From MGNI01 sp964353875 (GTDB taxonomy: Bacteria > Chloroflexota > Anaerolineae > Anaerolineales > E44-bin32): a stretch of 39,567 nucleotides of DNA. Location: assembly GCA_964353875.1 (NCBI GenBank), contig CAYGXU010000018.1:1-39567 (forward strand). The letters run 5' to 3'. The translations under genes were made by a program, and so were the position numbers. Under the pieces are notes generated by a model that was not told where the DNA came from, made no database searches, and saw only the letters and a program-made list of their open reading frames with translations. Shown piece after piece: positions 12,977-21,525 of the stretch (within the stretch, counting starts at the first letter, position 1; each line of letters starts with the position of its first letter).

Positions 12977-14515
12977 CTAGCCAAACAACCTCAATACCGT
13001 CTTATTGATCACATCCAAAATCCACGCCGGCCATACGCCGATCAGCAGCATGAGCAGCATCAATGGCGCCATCGCCACTACCTCTCTTGGATTGATCTCC
13101 ATCCTGTAGCCCACCCATTTTTCATTCAAAGGTCCATGGAGAACCTTGGTGATCGCCTTGAGGATATATGCCCCGGTGATGAACAGGCCCAGCATGGAAA
13201 TGGCCGTCAATGCCGTGAAAATCGGCCAGGCGCCTCGAACGATCATGAATTCAGAAACAAACCCATTCAAGCCAGGTAAGCCCAGCGACGCCATGGAGGT
13301 GAAGAGCAAGATTCCTCCATAGACCGGCGCTAACGGGAATAGACCACCGTATTTGTTTAGATCGCGAGTGTGCGTCCGTTCGTAGATCACCCCGACCAGC
13401 AAAAACATGCCTGCTGCGGAGAGACCATGGTTGAACATTTGAAGGACTGCACCATTCAAGGCGATAATGGCATCCTGCGAGGCCAGTGTCCCTTGAGCAT
13501 AGGCTGCCGCGGCGATGCCCAATACGACAAAGCCCATATGGTTAACGGAGGAATAGGCTACCAGGCGTTTGAAATCATCCTGCCCCCAGGAAGCGAAGGC
13601 GCCAAGCACGATCGCCAAAGTGGCCAGAATCCCCAGAGGGAGGGCATAGATCTTGGCCTGTTCCGGATAGAGGGGCAAGACCAGTCGTAAAAAACCATAC
13701 GCGCCCAACTTGAGCAATACTCCCGCCAGGATCATCGAACCAGCCGTTGGCGCTTCAGTGTGCGCATCCGGCAACCAGGTATGGAAAGGCCATACCGGCA
13801 CCTTGATGGCAAAGGCGATCACAAAAGCCCAAAAGGCGATCGCCTTCACCGTATTGATCGGTACTTGGATCGGCAGACCTAAAACAGTCAATGGCTGATC
13901 TAAAGAAGTCCAGCGTTCTGTGATCGCAAGCAAGTCAAAGGTGCTGCAGGAAATTCCGATCAGTTGGATCGCTAAAAGCAAACCCAAGGACCCTGCCATG
14001 GTATAAATCAGGAATTTGAAAGAAGCATAGTCCCGGTTGGCGCTCCCCCATTGGTTAATGAGAAAGTACATGGGAATCAAGCCAATCTCCCAGAAGACAA
14101 AGAAGAGCAGCAAGTCAAGCGCCAGGAAAACCCCCAGCATCCCGGTTTCTAATAGCAAGAAAAGAACCATATAACCACGCACATTCTCTTCGATACTCCA
14201 GGAGATCAATAAACCCAAAGGCGTTAACAACGTCGTAAGCAGGACCATCGAAACCGAAATCCCATCCACGCCCACGGAATAACTGCTATTGACAGCTTCA
14301 TACCATTGGAATTGATCCCGGAACTGAAAGCCAGCTTGTGAAGCGTCATACCAAAACCACATCAAGATCGAGAAGAACAAAGGGACAATGCTGGCAATTA
14401 AGGTGAACCAGCGTACAAGCCTGGTTCTCTCCTTTGGAATGAGAAGCGTGATCAAGGCTGCCACGGCTGGCGAGAAAAGGATCAAAGATAGAAGATGTTC
14501 TCGAATGAATTCCAT
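12977..14515 (-). CDS. nuoM: NADH-quinone oxidoreductase subunit M, canonical copy
   Basis: This is a 512-residue antiporter-like membrane subunit. All key charged residues are in place: E143 (FVFWEIGLIPMYFLI), K238 (FAIKVPVWPFHTWLPDAHTE) and K269 (GVLLKLGAYGFLR). GGAG lies about 9 bp before ATG 14515. It follows nuoL by 36 bp and precedes the divergent nuoM copy, so the operon has two NuoM subunits in series. Confidence 0.95.
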   Translation of the reverse strand: MEFIREHLLSLILFSPAVAALITLLIPKERTRLVRWFTLIASIVPLFFSILMWFWYDASQAGFQFRDQFQWYEAVNSSYSVGVDGISVSMVLLTTLLTPLGLLISWSIEENVRGYMVLFLLLETGMLGVFLALDLLLFFVFWEIGLIPMYFLINQWGSANRDYASFKFLIYTMAGSLGLLLAIQLIGISCSTFDLLAITERWTSLDQPLTVLGLPIQVPINTVKAIAFWAFVIAFAIKVPVWPFHTWLPDAHTEAPTAGSMILAGVLLKLGAYGFLRLVLPLYPEQAKIYALPLGILATLAIVLGAFASWGQDDFKRLVAYSSVNHMGFVVLGIAAAAYAQGTLASQDAIIALNGAVLQMFNHGLSAAGMFLLVGVIYERTHTRDLNKYGGLFPLAPVYGGILLFTSMASLGLPGLNGFVSEFMIVRGAWPIFTALTAISMLGLFITGAYILKAITKVLHGPLNEKWVGYRMEINPREVVAMAPLMLLMLLIGVWPAWILDVINKTVLRLFG

Positions 14516-14551
14516 TTGCTCGTGCTCCGCTGCGAGCTTAGAAGTACATCA

Positions 14552-16687
14552 TCAAGGCTGGAAAATCATCAAGTAGCCCAGTAAAAGACCCGTGAACAAT
14601 AATCCAACGATTAAATACGCTTGAACCCTACCGCTTTGGATAACGCGCATCTCATGGCCAAACCGTTTCACCCCATCACTCATCCGATCCGCCAAACCGT
14701 TCACAATCGGTAAATCGATTGCATTGCGCAAGAAAGATCCCAGTCGCAAACTAGACCGTCCAACGGCGTGCAGGAAACCATCGATGAGGCCACGATCCAC
14801 CCAACCTGAAACGAACGTCGTCGCAAACCAATAGGCAGGTCGTACAAATAAACGATCGTAAAGCTCATCGAAGTAGTACTTGTTCTTCAGCAGGCGATAA
14901 ATGGAACCCAAGGGCTGCTTGAGAGGATCCGCTGCTCCAGCTTCAACCTTGCGATAGATGAGCCAGCCCGATAATAGGCCTCCCAGACCGACGACCAATG
15001 AGGTCAGCAGCGGGAGGGGATGGAAGGAAACCGCCTGTGGATGTTGGAGAAGACTGCCGCTCACAAATTCGTGAAACCAGTTTGGCACCATGCCCCCGAG
15101 TAGAGGAAAATCTTCCGGTATCCCAACCCACCCTGCAGCAACCGAAAACAACGCCAATAGAATCAGCGGGTAAGTCATCGTCCAAACCGATTCATGCGCC
15201 TGTTCTGCAGCAACGCTGCGCGCTTTCCCAAGAAAAGTGAGCGTAATTTGACGCATGGTATAAAAGGCGGTGAGCAGGGCGGCGATGGCAAGCACTACGA
15301 ACACTGCCAAATGACCATGGGTGAACGCATCCGCCAGGATCTCATCCTTTGACCAGAAACCCGCGGTCAGGATCGGGAATCCGGAGAGTGCGAAGCCGCC
15401 GATGAGAAATGTCCAGAAAGTAACGGGCATTTTCGATCTTAACCCGCCCATGTTGAACATATCCTGAGGGTCCACATGTTCATTTGTATGTCGTACGCCA
15501 TGCTCCATGCCGTGGATCACCGAGCCCGATCCCAGGAAGAGCAATGCCTTGAAGAATGCATGCGTGATGAGATGGAAAGCCGCTGCCACGTACGCCCCGA
15601 TCCCGACGGCTGCCACCATGTATCCAAGCTGAGAGATGGTGGAATAGGCCAGGACGCGCTTGATGTCATTTTGGGTAAGTGCGATGGTCGCAGCAAAAAG
15701 GGCCGTGAACGCCCCAATGAAAGCGATGAACGTGAGAGTCGGTGTGAGCGCCTGCCCTTCATGCCAACCGGCGGTGAGCAGGGGGAAGAAACGCACCACC
15801 AGGTATACACCCGCGGAAACCATCGTGGCGGCGTGGATCATGGCCGATACAGGCGTCGGGCCTTCCATGGCGTCCGGCAACCAGACATGAAGAGGCCATT
15901 GAGCGGATTTCCCCACCGTGCCTAAGAAGAGCAAGAGTCCGATCAAGCCTGCTACAGATAACCCGAAGACGCCAGACGGGCTGGAAGCCAAAGTAGATAA
16001 AACCTGTTCGTTATAGAGGATCGCCCGATAATTAAGTGTCCCGGTGGCAGAGTAAAGATAGGCCAGGCCGAGCAACATGAAGACATCGCCCACGCGAGTG
16101 GTGATAAAGGCTTTGATCATCGCCTTGCGAGCGCTCTCCTTGCCATACCAGAAACCGATCAACAGGTATGAGCAAAGCCCCATGATCTCCCAGCCAATGA
16201 AGAGCAATAGCAAATTATCAGAGACTACCAAGACCAGCATGCCAAAGGCGAAGAGCGAGATGAAAGCAAAAAAGCGGGCATACATCGGCTCGATCCCGCC
16301 TGAATGCGGAGGCAGACCGGGACGGTCCTGTGGATCTCGCTCCTTACCGAAATTGTGATAGCCGACACTGTAAAGGAAAATCGCCAGGCAAGTCCATGCG
16401 ACAAAGAATAAGCTCACCGCTCCAAATGGATCGATCAATATGCCGATATGCAAAACTCGGTCGCCAGTCGGGAGCCATGGGATGGAAGAGACGATCGGAT
16501 GATGGCCCAGGTCTTCCGTTGTGATCGCCATCCAAAAAACAGCCATGGCCATTGCCCAGGAGATGGCCATGGCGCCGATGGCGATCGTGTGACTGAGACG
16601 GTTATTTCGATGGGTAAAGAGAACGATCAGTGCAAAGGCCAGAATCGGTGGTAGTGGGATGAGCCAAGTCAGCATCTCGGGTTGCAT
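14552..16687 (-). CDS. nuoL: NADH-quinone oxidoreductase subunit L
   Basis: This 711-residue distal antiporter-like subunit carries the long lateral helix at its C-terminus. Key residues are E167 (LFIGWEIMGLCSYLLIGFW), D201 (TTRVGDVFML) and K260 (LGTVGKSAQWPLHVWLPDA). The C-terminal part has the usual KYYFDELYDRLFVRP segment, then amphipathic stretches and a final anchor helix. It is about 100 residues longer than E. coli NuoL. AGGGAG lies about 6 bp before the ATG. It follows nuoK by 9 bp. Confidence 0.95.
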   Translation of the reverse strand: MQPEMLTWLIPLPPILAFALIVLFTHRNNRLSHTIAIGAMAISWAMAMAVFWMAITTEDLGHHPIVSSIPWLPTGDRVLHIGILIDPFGAVSLFFVAWTCLAIFLYSVGYHNFGKERDPQDRPGLPPHSGGIEPMYARFFAFISLFAFGMLVLVVSDNLLLLFIGWEIMGLCSYLLIGFWYGKESARKAMIKAFITTRVGDVFMLLGLAYLYSATGTLNYRAILYNEQVLSTLASSPSGVFGLSVAGLIGLLLFLGTVGKSAQWPLHVWLPDAMEGPTPVSAMIHAATMVSAGVYLVVRFFPLLTAGWHEGQALTPTLTFIAFIGAFTALFAATIALTQNDIKRVLAYSTISQLGYMVAAVGIGAYVAAAFHLITHAFFKALLFLGSGSVIHGMEHGVRHTNEHVDPQDMFNMGGLRSKMPVTFWTFLIGGFALSGFPILTAGFWSKDEILADAFTHGHLAVFVVLAIAALLTAFYTMRQITLTFLGKARSVAAEQAHESVWTMTYPLILLALFSVAAGWVGIPEDFPLLGGMVPNWFHEFVSGSLLQHPQAVSFHPLPLLTSLVVGLGGLLSGWLIYRKVEAGAADPLKQPLGSIYRLLKNKYYFDELYDRLFVRPAYWFATTFVSGWVDRGLIDGFLHAVGRSSLRLGSFLRNAIDLPIVNGLADRMSDGVKRFGHEMRVIQSGRVQAYLIVGLLFTGLLLGYLMIFQP

Positions 16688-16696
16688 ACGTTCTCC

Positions 16697-17005
16697 CTAC
16701 CACTTCATCAAGTTGACATCATCGGCGACGACCGTCATCTTTCGACGGTAGATAGAGATGATCAGCGCCAGGCCGACGGCCGCTTCGGAGGCGGCCACTG
16801 CAAAAACAATAATGGCAAAGGCTTGTCCCGCGATTGCTCCTGGGGTGAGATAGCGCCAGAATGCCACCAAATTGATATTAACCGCATTGAGAATAAGTTC
16901 GATACCCATCAGAATGGCGATCGCGTTCCGTCGTGCGAGGACACCAAATAACCCAATACATAACAATAAGGCAGAGAGGATCAAATACCAGGACAAAGGG
17001 ATCAT
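16697..17005 (-). CDS. nuoK: NADH-quinone oxidoreductase subunit K
   Basis: This 102-residue protein has three helices. Both buried glutamates needed for coupling are present, in AILMGIELILNAVNINLVAF and VAASEAAVGLALIISIYRR. The ATG overlaps the nuoJ stop by 4 bp (ATGA), which suggests translational coupling. Confidence 0.96.
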   Translation of the reverse strand: MIPLSWYLILSALLLCIGLFGVLARRNAIAILMGIELILNAVNINLVAFWRYLTPGAIAGQAFAIIVFAVAASEAAVGLALIISIYRRKMTVVADDVNLMKW

Positions 17006-17541
17006 TCCTCGCCCCCTCTCACCGTGGATTCCTTCGGCGGTCGGGCGACAACGATGGCGCCGATCAATGCCGCCAACAGCAGTACAGAGGCCACTTCAAA
17101 GGGGATTACATAGTGATTTACATCCACCAGAGTTCGTCCCAGTTCTTTGATATAACCATCCGCTGTGTTGGTCAGCTCGCCCGCTTCTGTCATCAGTTTT
17201 GGAACTTGACTAAACAGGATGAGCAATCCGCTAAAGAGAATCAGCGCAGCCAATGCAGCCCAAAGCCAGTTGCGGTTTAACGGACGCTGAGCGCTCCCCA
17301 TGGCATCCCGCGTAAGCATCACCGTGACGATGATGAGGATCGCGATCGCATCGATATAAACCGCCACCTGGACAACTGCCAGGAAATTGGCTTCAAGCAG
17401 GACAAAGTTGACCGCCACACCCGCAAGCGTGAGGATCAACCATAAAGCGGCATGCACCAGGTTCGGACTGACGACCACCATCAAAGCCGAAATGACTGTG
17501 ATCGCTGCAGTGATGAGAAAGACCAACTGATATCCTGTCAT
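17002..17541 (-). CDS. nuoJ: NADH-quinone oxidoreductase subunit J
   Basis: This 179-residue protein has five helices. The characteristic N-terminal part (SPNLVHAALWLILTLAGVAV) and the VAVYIDAIAILIIVTVML stretch are present; the latter corresponds to the TM3 region with the pi-bulge that gates the E-channel. It is followed by a typical MLTRDA loop. It lies 24 bp after nuoH and overlaps nuoK by 4 bp. Confidence 0.95.
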   Translation of the reverse strand: MTGYQLVFLITAAITVISALMVVVSPNLVHAALWLILTLAGVAVNFVLLEANFLAVVQVAVYIDAIAILIIVTVMLTRDAMGSAQRPLNRNWLWAALAALILFSGLLILFSQVPKLMTEAGELTNTADGYIKELGRTLVDVNHYVIPFEVASVLLLAALIGAIVVARPPKESTVRGGEE

Positions 17542-17565
17542 ATTACCGTCGCTATTTCCACGGAC

Positions 17566-18774
17566 TCATTTCCCCCCACTCGCCAGATGGGAGGAATCAC
17601 TCAGCTTGGCAGATAAACTCTGGAATTGTTTATGCGCTGTTCGAGCATAAATTTTGATCGCAATGAGGGTTAAAACGAGAAGCAATCCATTGCCTGCCAG
17701 ATGGACCAGGGTGCGCTGGAGACCTAACTCGGAGGCTGCTTTATCCACTAGCGCAGCAACGATGACAATCGCCAGACCCAGGGGGACAAATAGCTTCCAA
17801 TTCAAGGCATTGAGTTGATCGATCCGAATGCGAGGGAAAGTCCCGCGAATCCAAATAACCACGAAGTACACCATTGCGGTCTTAACCATAAAGTAGAGAA
17901 AACCTAAGATGGGATAGGTCTCTGCCCAAGGCCCTTGCCACCCGCCTAAGAAGAGCGTCGTGGTCAGTGCGGAGATGGTAAATGCGTGTAGGAAATCGGC
18001 CACATAGAACATGCCAAAGGACAATCCCGAATATTCGATTTGAAACCCCGCCACCAGTTCCGACTCAGCCTCCAAAAGGTCGAATGGAGCACGTCCGACC
18101 TCTGCAATTGAACTGACGAAAAAGAGCAACGCCGCTAGAGGAGCCAATACTACGAACCACATCGACCGCTGTGCTTCCACGATCTTGATCATCCCCATCG
18201 AGCCTGCCAATAATGTAGGGACGAGCAGGGAGAGGATCATTGGCACAGCATAGGAGAGCAGCATGGCGACGGTGCGGAAGGCGCCCAGAAGAGCATATTT
18301 ATTGTTTGAGGAGAGGCCTGCCATCAAGATCCCCAGCGTGCCCACCGAACCAATCGAGAGGATGTAGAGGACACCTACATTAATGTCAGTACCGAAGAGC
18401 GTGGGAGCGAAGGGAATGACCGCCCACAACGCCACCACCGACATCACCACAAGCAGAGGTGCAATCACGAAAATAACGCGATCAGCGCCCTGAGGGATGA
18501 GCACTTCTTTGGTAACCAGCTTGAGGAAATCGGCAATCGTTTGAAAAATTCCATAAGGACCCACCCGATTCGGACCAAGGCGATCCTGCATACGGGCGAT
18601 GATCTTCCTCTCCAGCCAGATGGTAAGAAAGGTGAAGAAGAGCGCGATGGTCCCCATCACTGCCGCGCCCAGGAATTTTAATACCAGGGTGGTCAGTGTG
18701 GGGGCTAATCCCCATCCCAGGAGTAGCTCATGCAACCACTCAGCGATCAAACTGAAAGGATCACCCATGGTCAA
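17566..18774 (-). CDS. nuoH: NADH-quinone oxidoreductase subunit H
   Basis: This is the quinone-site membrane subunit, about 400 residues. LGPNRVGPYGIFQTIADFLK and the conserved charged loop SSIAEVGRAPFDLLEAESEL are present; these shape the quinone tunnel and the E-channel entrance. TTG 18774 has AGGG about 6 bp upstream; an ATG at 18768 is an alternative start. It normally sits between nuoG and nuoI, but here it directly follows nuoA. Confidence 0.95.
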   Translation of the reverse strand: MTMGDPFSLIAEWLHELLLGWGLAPTLTTLVLKFLGAAVMGTIALFFTFLTIWLERKIIARMQDRLGPNRVGPYGIFQTIADFLKLVTKEVLIPQGADRVIFVIAPLLVVMSVVALWAVIPFAPTLFGTDINVGVLYILSIGSVGTLGILMAGLSSNNKYALLGAFRTVAMLLSYAVPMILSLLVPTLLAGSMGMIKIVEAQRSMWFVVLAPLAALLFFVSSIAEVGRAPFDLLEAESELVAGFQIEYSGLSFGMFYVADFLHAFTISALTTTLFLGGWQGPWAETYPILGFLYFMVKTAMVYFVVIWIRGTFPRIRIDQLNALNWKLFVPLGLAIVIVAALVDKAASELGLQRTLVHLAGNGLLLVLTLIAIKIYARTAHKQFQSLSAKLSDSSHLASGGK

Positions 18775-18852
18775 TTCGTTCCCTCATTGCGCAGAAAAAG
18801 AAATGGCTGGTGCGATTCACAGACATGAAATAATAACACTACCGCCTACGAT

Positions 18853-19209
18853 TCAAATCCACTCGAGGGCGCCTCTGCGCCAAGCGTAAATCAGACCACC
18901 TGCTAAAATCAAGATGAAAAGCACCCCCTCTAAAACCATGTAAAAATTGAGTTGATCATAGGCAACAGCCCAAGGAAAAAGAAACACCGCTTCGATATCA
19001 AAAACGAGGAAGATCAAACCAAAGATGTAATACTGCCCCTTCAGTTGCACCCAAGTCTCCCCCACGGTTTCGATTCCGCATTCGTAGGTAGCTTGCTTGA
19101 TTTTGTTCGGTTTATGAGGCGCCAAGAAACGATTGAGCCCAATCGCGATCCCTGGCAGGATGAAACCAATGATCAGCAAAAGCGCGATGAAGATCCATGG
19201 TTCTTGCAT
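18853..19209 (-). CDS. nuoA: NADH-quinone oxidoreductase subunit A
   Basis: This 118-residue protein has three helices. The TM1-TM2 loop carries YECGIETVGETW, with the conserved cysteine that reports the active/deactive state in mitochondria. FDIEAVFLFPWA is the classic TM2 motif. ATG 19209 gives the usual family length; an in-frame extension to 19323 exists but would add an untypical N-terminus. It is the first gene of the operon and is followed directly by nuoH, without nuoB, C or D. Confidence 0.93.
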   Translation of the reverse strand: MQEPWIFIALLLIIGFILPGIAIGLNRFLAPHKPNKIKQATYECGIETVGETWVQLKGQYYIFGLIFLVFDIEAVFLFPWAVAYDQLNFYMVLEGVLFILILAGGLIYAWRRGALEWI

Positions 19210-19328
19210 GCAGGCACCTGAGGAGTTGGGGTTCAAGCGAAAAAAGTTTATCATGATGAATAAGATACGTAAAGACCAAATGAGCAGGCTCACAATTGAT
19301 CCCCCACATGTCTCTCCTCTCATACATC

Positions 19329-19358
19329 ATCGTACATGGCATTGATAGGACATTTCAA
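19329..19358 (-). promoter_or_regulatory. Possible nuo operon promoter
   Basis: On the minus strand TTGAAA (19358-19353), an 18-bp spacer and TACGAT (19334-19329) lie about 120 bp upstream of the nuoA start. The match is moderate, and no other candidate in the divergent 19210-19550 region is better. Confidence 0.35.
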
Positions 19359-19550
19359 TCCACATTCTCGAGATCCAGAACAGTATCGCTCGTGATATGC
19401 TTAGGTGTGATGAGGCTCTTTATAGCATTCCTTTCCAAGAGGTCCCTCTGACACGTATTTTCTGTGTGTATAAAACACGAGAAAGGTGCCATTGAATAAC
19501 CCTATTCGAGCCACTTATAGTCTTTATGCAAATCATTTTACGAGGAGAAT

Positions 19551-20243
19551 ATGAGCTACCGAGCAGCGAGCGAAGATATTGAACCCGATCATTATGTCGT
19601 CTGGCTTCTTGATTTGCCTGGATGTTTCAGTTCCGCGCCCACTTTCGAGCAGGCAATAACGCATGCTCCTGATCGAATTGCCGCTTATTTTGCATGGCTC
19701 TTTGATCATGATTCAAACTTGCCAGTCGTCTCAGGACCCTTCAAAGTAGAGTTGACTGAGACATTCCAGGCTCATCGGAGCGATGAGGATCCTGATTATT
19801 TGGTTAATGCCTTTTTCGAGGATGATAAAAGGCCTCTCAGATACTGGGATGTCGAGGCAGCAATTCGGTTACTGACATGGTCACATCAAGATCTGCATAA
19901 GCTCAGTGGGACATTATCACAAGAAGGACTTTATCAAATCTTCTCAGGTGAAGTTCATCGCACGATAGCGGGGATTCTTGAGCATATTGCTGCAGCAGAG
20001 AATTGGTACCTGAGTCAACTTGAGTTGGCATTGGATTGGTCATCACTCTCAGATGATCCACTCATGAAATTGGAGGCCGTTCGCACGCATACACAAGCAC
20101 AAATGAGCAAATTAATTGACTTCGAGCGGACCACAATTCACTGTGGAGAAAAATGGTCTGCACGTAAAGTACTCAGACGAACCCTGTGGCACGAGCGCGA
20201 TCATATACGGCATATAGAGAAATTGATTGGCATCTTAAGATGA
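19551..20243 (+). CDS. HicB-like domain fused to a DinB-family domain
   Basis: The protein has 230 residues. The first 50 or so (YVVWLLDLPGCFSSAPTFEQ, then AITHAPDRIAAYFAWL) match the HicB-like partial RNase-H fold (YxxxxPDLPGCxSxGxTxEEA). Residues 100-230 form a four-helix DinB-like domain with a likely metal triad H145 (ILEHIAAAENWYL), H214 and H218 (WHERDHIRHI). DinB-like enzymes include thiol transferases and stress-induced proteins of unknown activity. No HicA toxin gene is adjacent, so the HicB part is probably not acting as an antitoxin here. AGGAG lies just before the ATG. It is a single gene, divergent from the nuo operon. Confidence 0.75.
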   Translation: MSYRAASEDIEPDHYVVWLLDLPGCFSSAPTFEQAITHAPDRIAAYFAWLFDHDSNLPVVSGPFKVELTETFQAHRSDEDPDYLVNAFFEDDKRPLRYWDVEAAIRLLTWSHQDLHKLSGTLSQEGLYQIFSGEVHRTIAGILEHIAAAENWYLSQLELALDWSSLSDDPLMKLEAVRTHTQAQMSKLIDFERTTIHCGEKWSARKVLRRTLWHERDHIRHIEKLIGILR

Positions 20244-20312
20244 CGGTAAAACAGGAGATCAACCCTGCGAAGTACGGAGGGTGAATGATGCTCCTTAAAG
20301 TCGTTGGATAGC

Positions 20313-20337
20313 ATGGAGATATCGGTTCTCCATTTTT
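20313..20337 (+). terminator. Intrinsic terminator after the HicB-DinB gene
   Basis: ATGGAGA (20313-20319) and TCTCCAT (20327-20333) form a perfect 7-bp stem with a 7-base loop, followed by TTTT. It lies about 70 bp past the stop codon. Confidence 0.6.
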
Positions 20338-20485
20338 CCGACAGTTTATTTTCTGGCTGGCCTTTCAACACGAAGCTTTGAAACCTGCCCCAAAATCTAA
20401 GTCGTTATGATCATTTCAGTTTCAATATCTGAGCCTTGAAATGAAACCGTTCTACCCAAAATCTTTTCTCCAGGAAAAATAGACC

Positions 20486-20851
20486 ATGATCCTTTTCTTC
20501 ATCACCATTGGACAATTTATACGCGCTATCTGGAATGGCCTTCGTGACCCGGAATTCCGCACGCTTCTACTGCTGATGATCATCATGCTTCTCACTGGTA
20601 CATTTTTCTACTCAAAATTTGAGGGCTGGAATTTGTTGGACAGCCTTTATTTCAGCGTCGCAACATTGGCGACTGTCGGCTATGGAGATCTCGCCCCAAC
20701 AAAACCGATATCGAAGCTTTTCACCATTTTCTATATCCTTGGTGGAATCGGTATCCTGGTCGGCTTTTTCAACATCTTGGCTCGAAATATACTCAAAGGC
20801 AACCGATCGAAAGTGCAACCCGAAATGCCCTCGGAAGACGATCTTGCATGA
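20486..20851 (+). CDS. Two-TM potassium channel pore protein
   Basis: The protein has 121 residues with helices at about 26-43 and 76-97. Between them are the pore helix and selectivity filter LATVGYGDLAP (61-71), an exact match to the K+ channel signature TVGYGD. There is no voltage sensor and no RCK/TrkA domain; the C-terminus is a short charged tail. AGGAA lies about 9 bp before the ATG. It is probably a KcsA-like tetramer. No regulatory subunit is encoded next to it. Confidence 0.92.
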   Translation: MILFFITIGQFIRAIWNGLRDPEFRTLLLLMIIMLLTGTFFYSKFEGWNLLDSLYFSVATLATVGYGDLAPTKPISKLFTIFYILGGIGILVGFFNILARNILKGNRSKVQPEMPSEDDLA

Positions 20852-21253
20852 TTCGTTACTACTCAGGCATAGATTCTAAAAGTCGGTCTGCAATCCAAAC
20901 CTACCTTTCAAACGCAGATTTCCTACAAATTCGAACACTTGTTTCGCCAGAAAGAGCTTTAGGTTCTGCATCTACAAGCAAGGCAAAGCAGTTGCTATGA
21001 TTCGTGTTTCATCCGTACCGGGGATTCATTCAATTCATTGCCAAATGATGAAAATAAACAACATCTACCATCGATTGCATCTATGATGCAGAAACACAGC
21101 AATGATGGTCCTGCCACGATCGGTTGAGGGTATATTCCATTTGATGTTGCATATTGCCGTGTTGAGGGAGACGGCGGTGTGGGACCATCCCAAAAGAGCA
21201 GTTCCTACATTTAAGAATAAAACTCTCGCCAATTCTAGTTCTGTCTGAAGCGT

Positions 21254-21325
21254 GTAAGGGCGAAGCATTCACTTTTGGTTGTTCCCAGCGGAACTAAATC
21301 AAATCAGCGAATGCTTCGCCCCTAC
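21254..21325. repeat. MITE-like inverted repeat (GTAGGGGCGAAGCATTCGC type)
   Basis: The arms at 21254-21272 and 21307-21325 match as reverse complements at 17 of 19 positions, around a 34-bp centre. The arm sequence is a recurring dispersed repeat in many bacterial genomes (general knowledge). It is the clearest element in the 20852-21525 gap. The rest of that gap shows no supported gene or RNA, only a promoter near 21446-21473. Confidence 0.65.
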
Positions 21326-21445
21326 CAGCCCTGGCAATATGAGTGCCAAAGATAGAATAAGGCTGATCTCTTAAGACAGCCCCGCACCTCCCCAAATCTG
21401 GCCGCGGGAGTACAAGATGCAATACCCTATGGAATGCACCCCCGG

Positions 21446-21473
21446 TTGACCCCCGAGTGCAGAATTGTAGAAT
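21446..21473 (+). promoter_or_regulatory. Promoter for the lipoprotein gene
   Basis: TTGACC (21446-21451), a 16-bp spacer and TAGAAT (21468-21473) lie about 50 bp upstream of ATG 21526. A second -10-like TATAAT at 21480-21485 has no matching -35 box. Confidence 0.5.
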
Positions 21474-21525
21474 CATATGTATAATGCCGCCCATGTTTCA
21501 AATCCGTTATGTTGGGTAGGAAATT

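Noticed and set aside
12739..12984. Small protein at the nuoM junction
   Set aside because: The frame translates the dispersed A-rich repeat and runs into the nuoM coding region in another frame.
19551..19700. HicAB toxin-antitoxin system
   Set aside because: No HicA-like small gene lies on either side, and the HicB-like segment is fused to DinB.
21065..21272. Two short minus-strand frames near the MITE-like repeat
   Set aside because: They overlap each other in different frames, cover repeat sequence and have no supporting start site.
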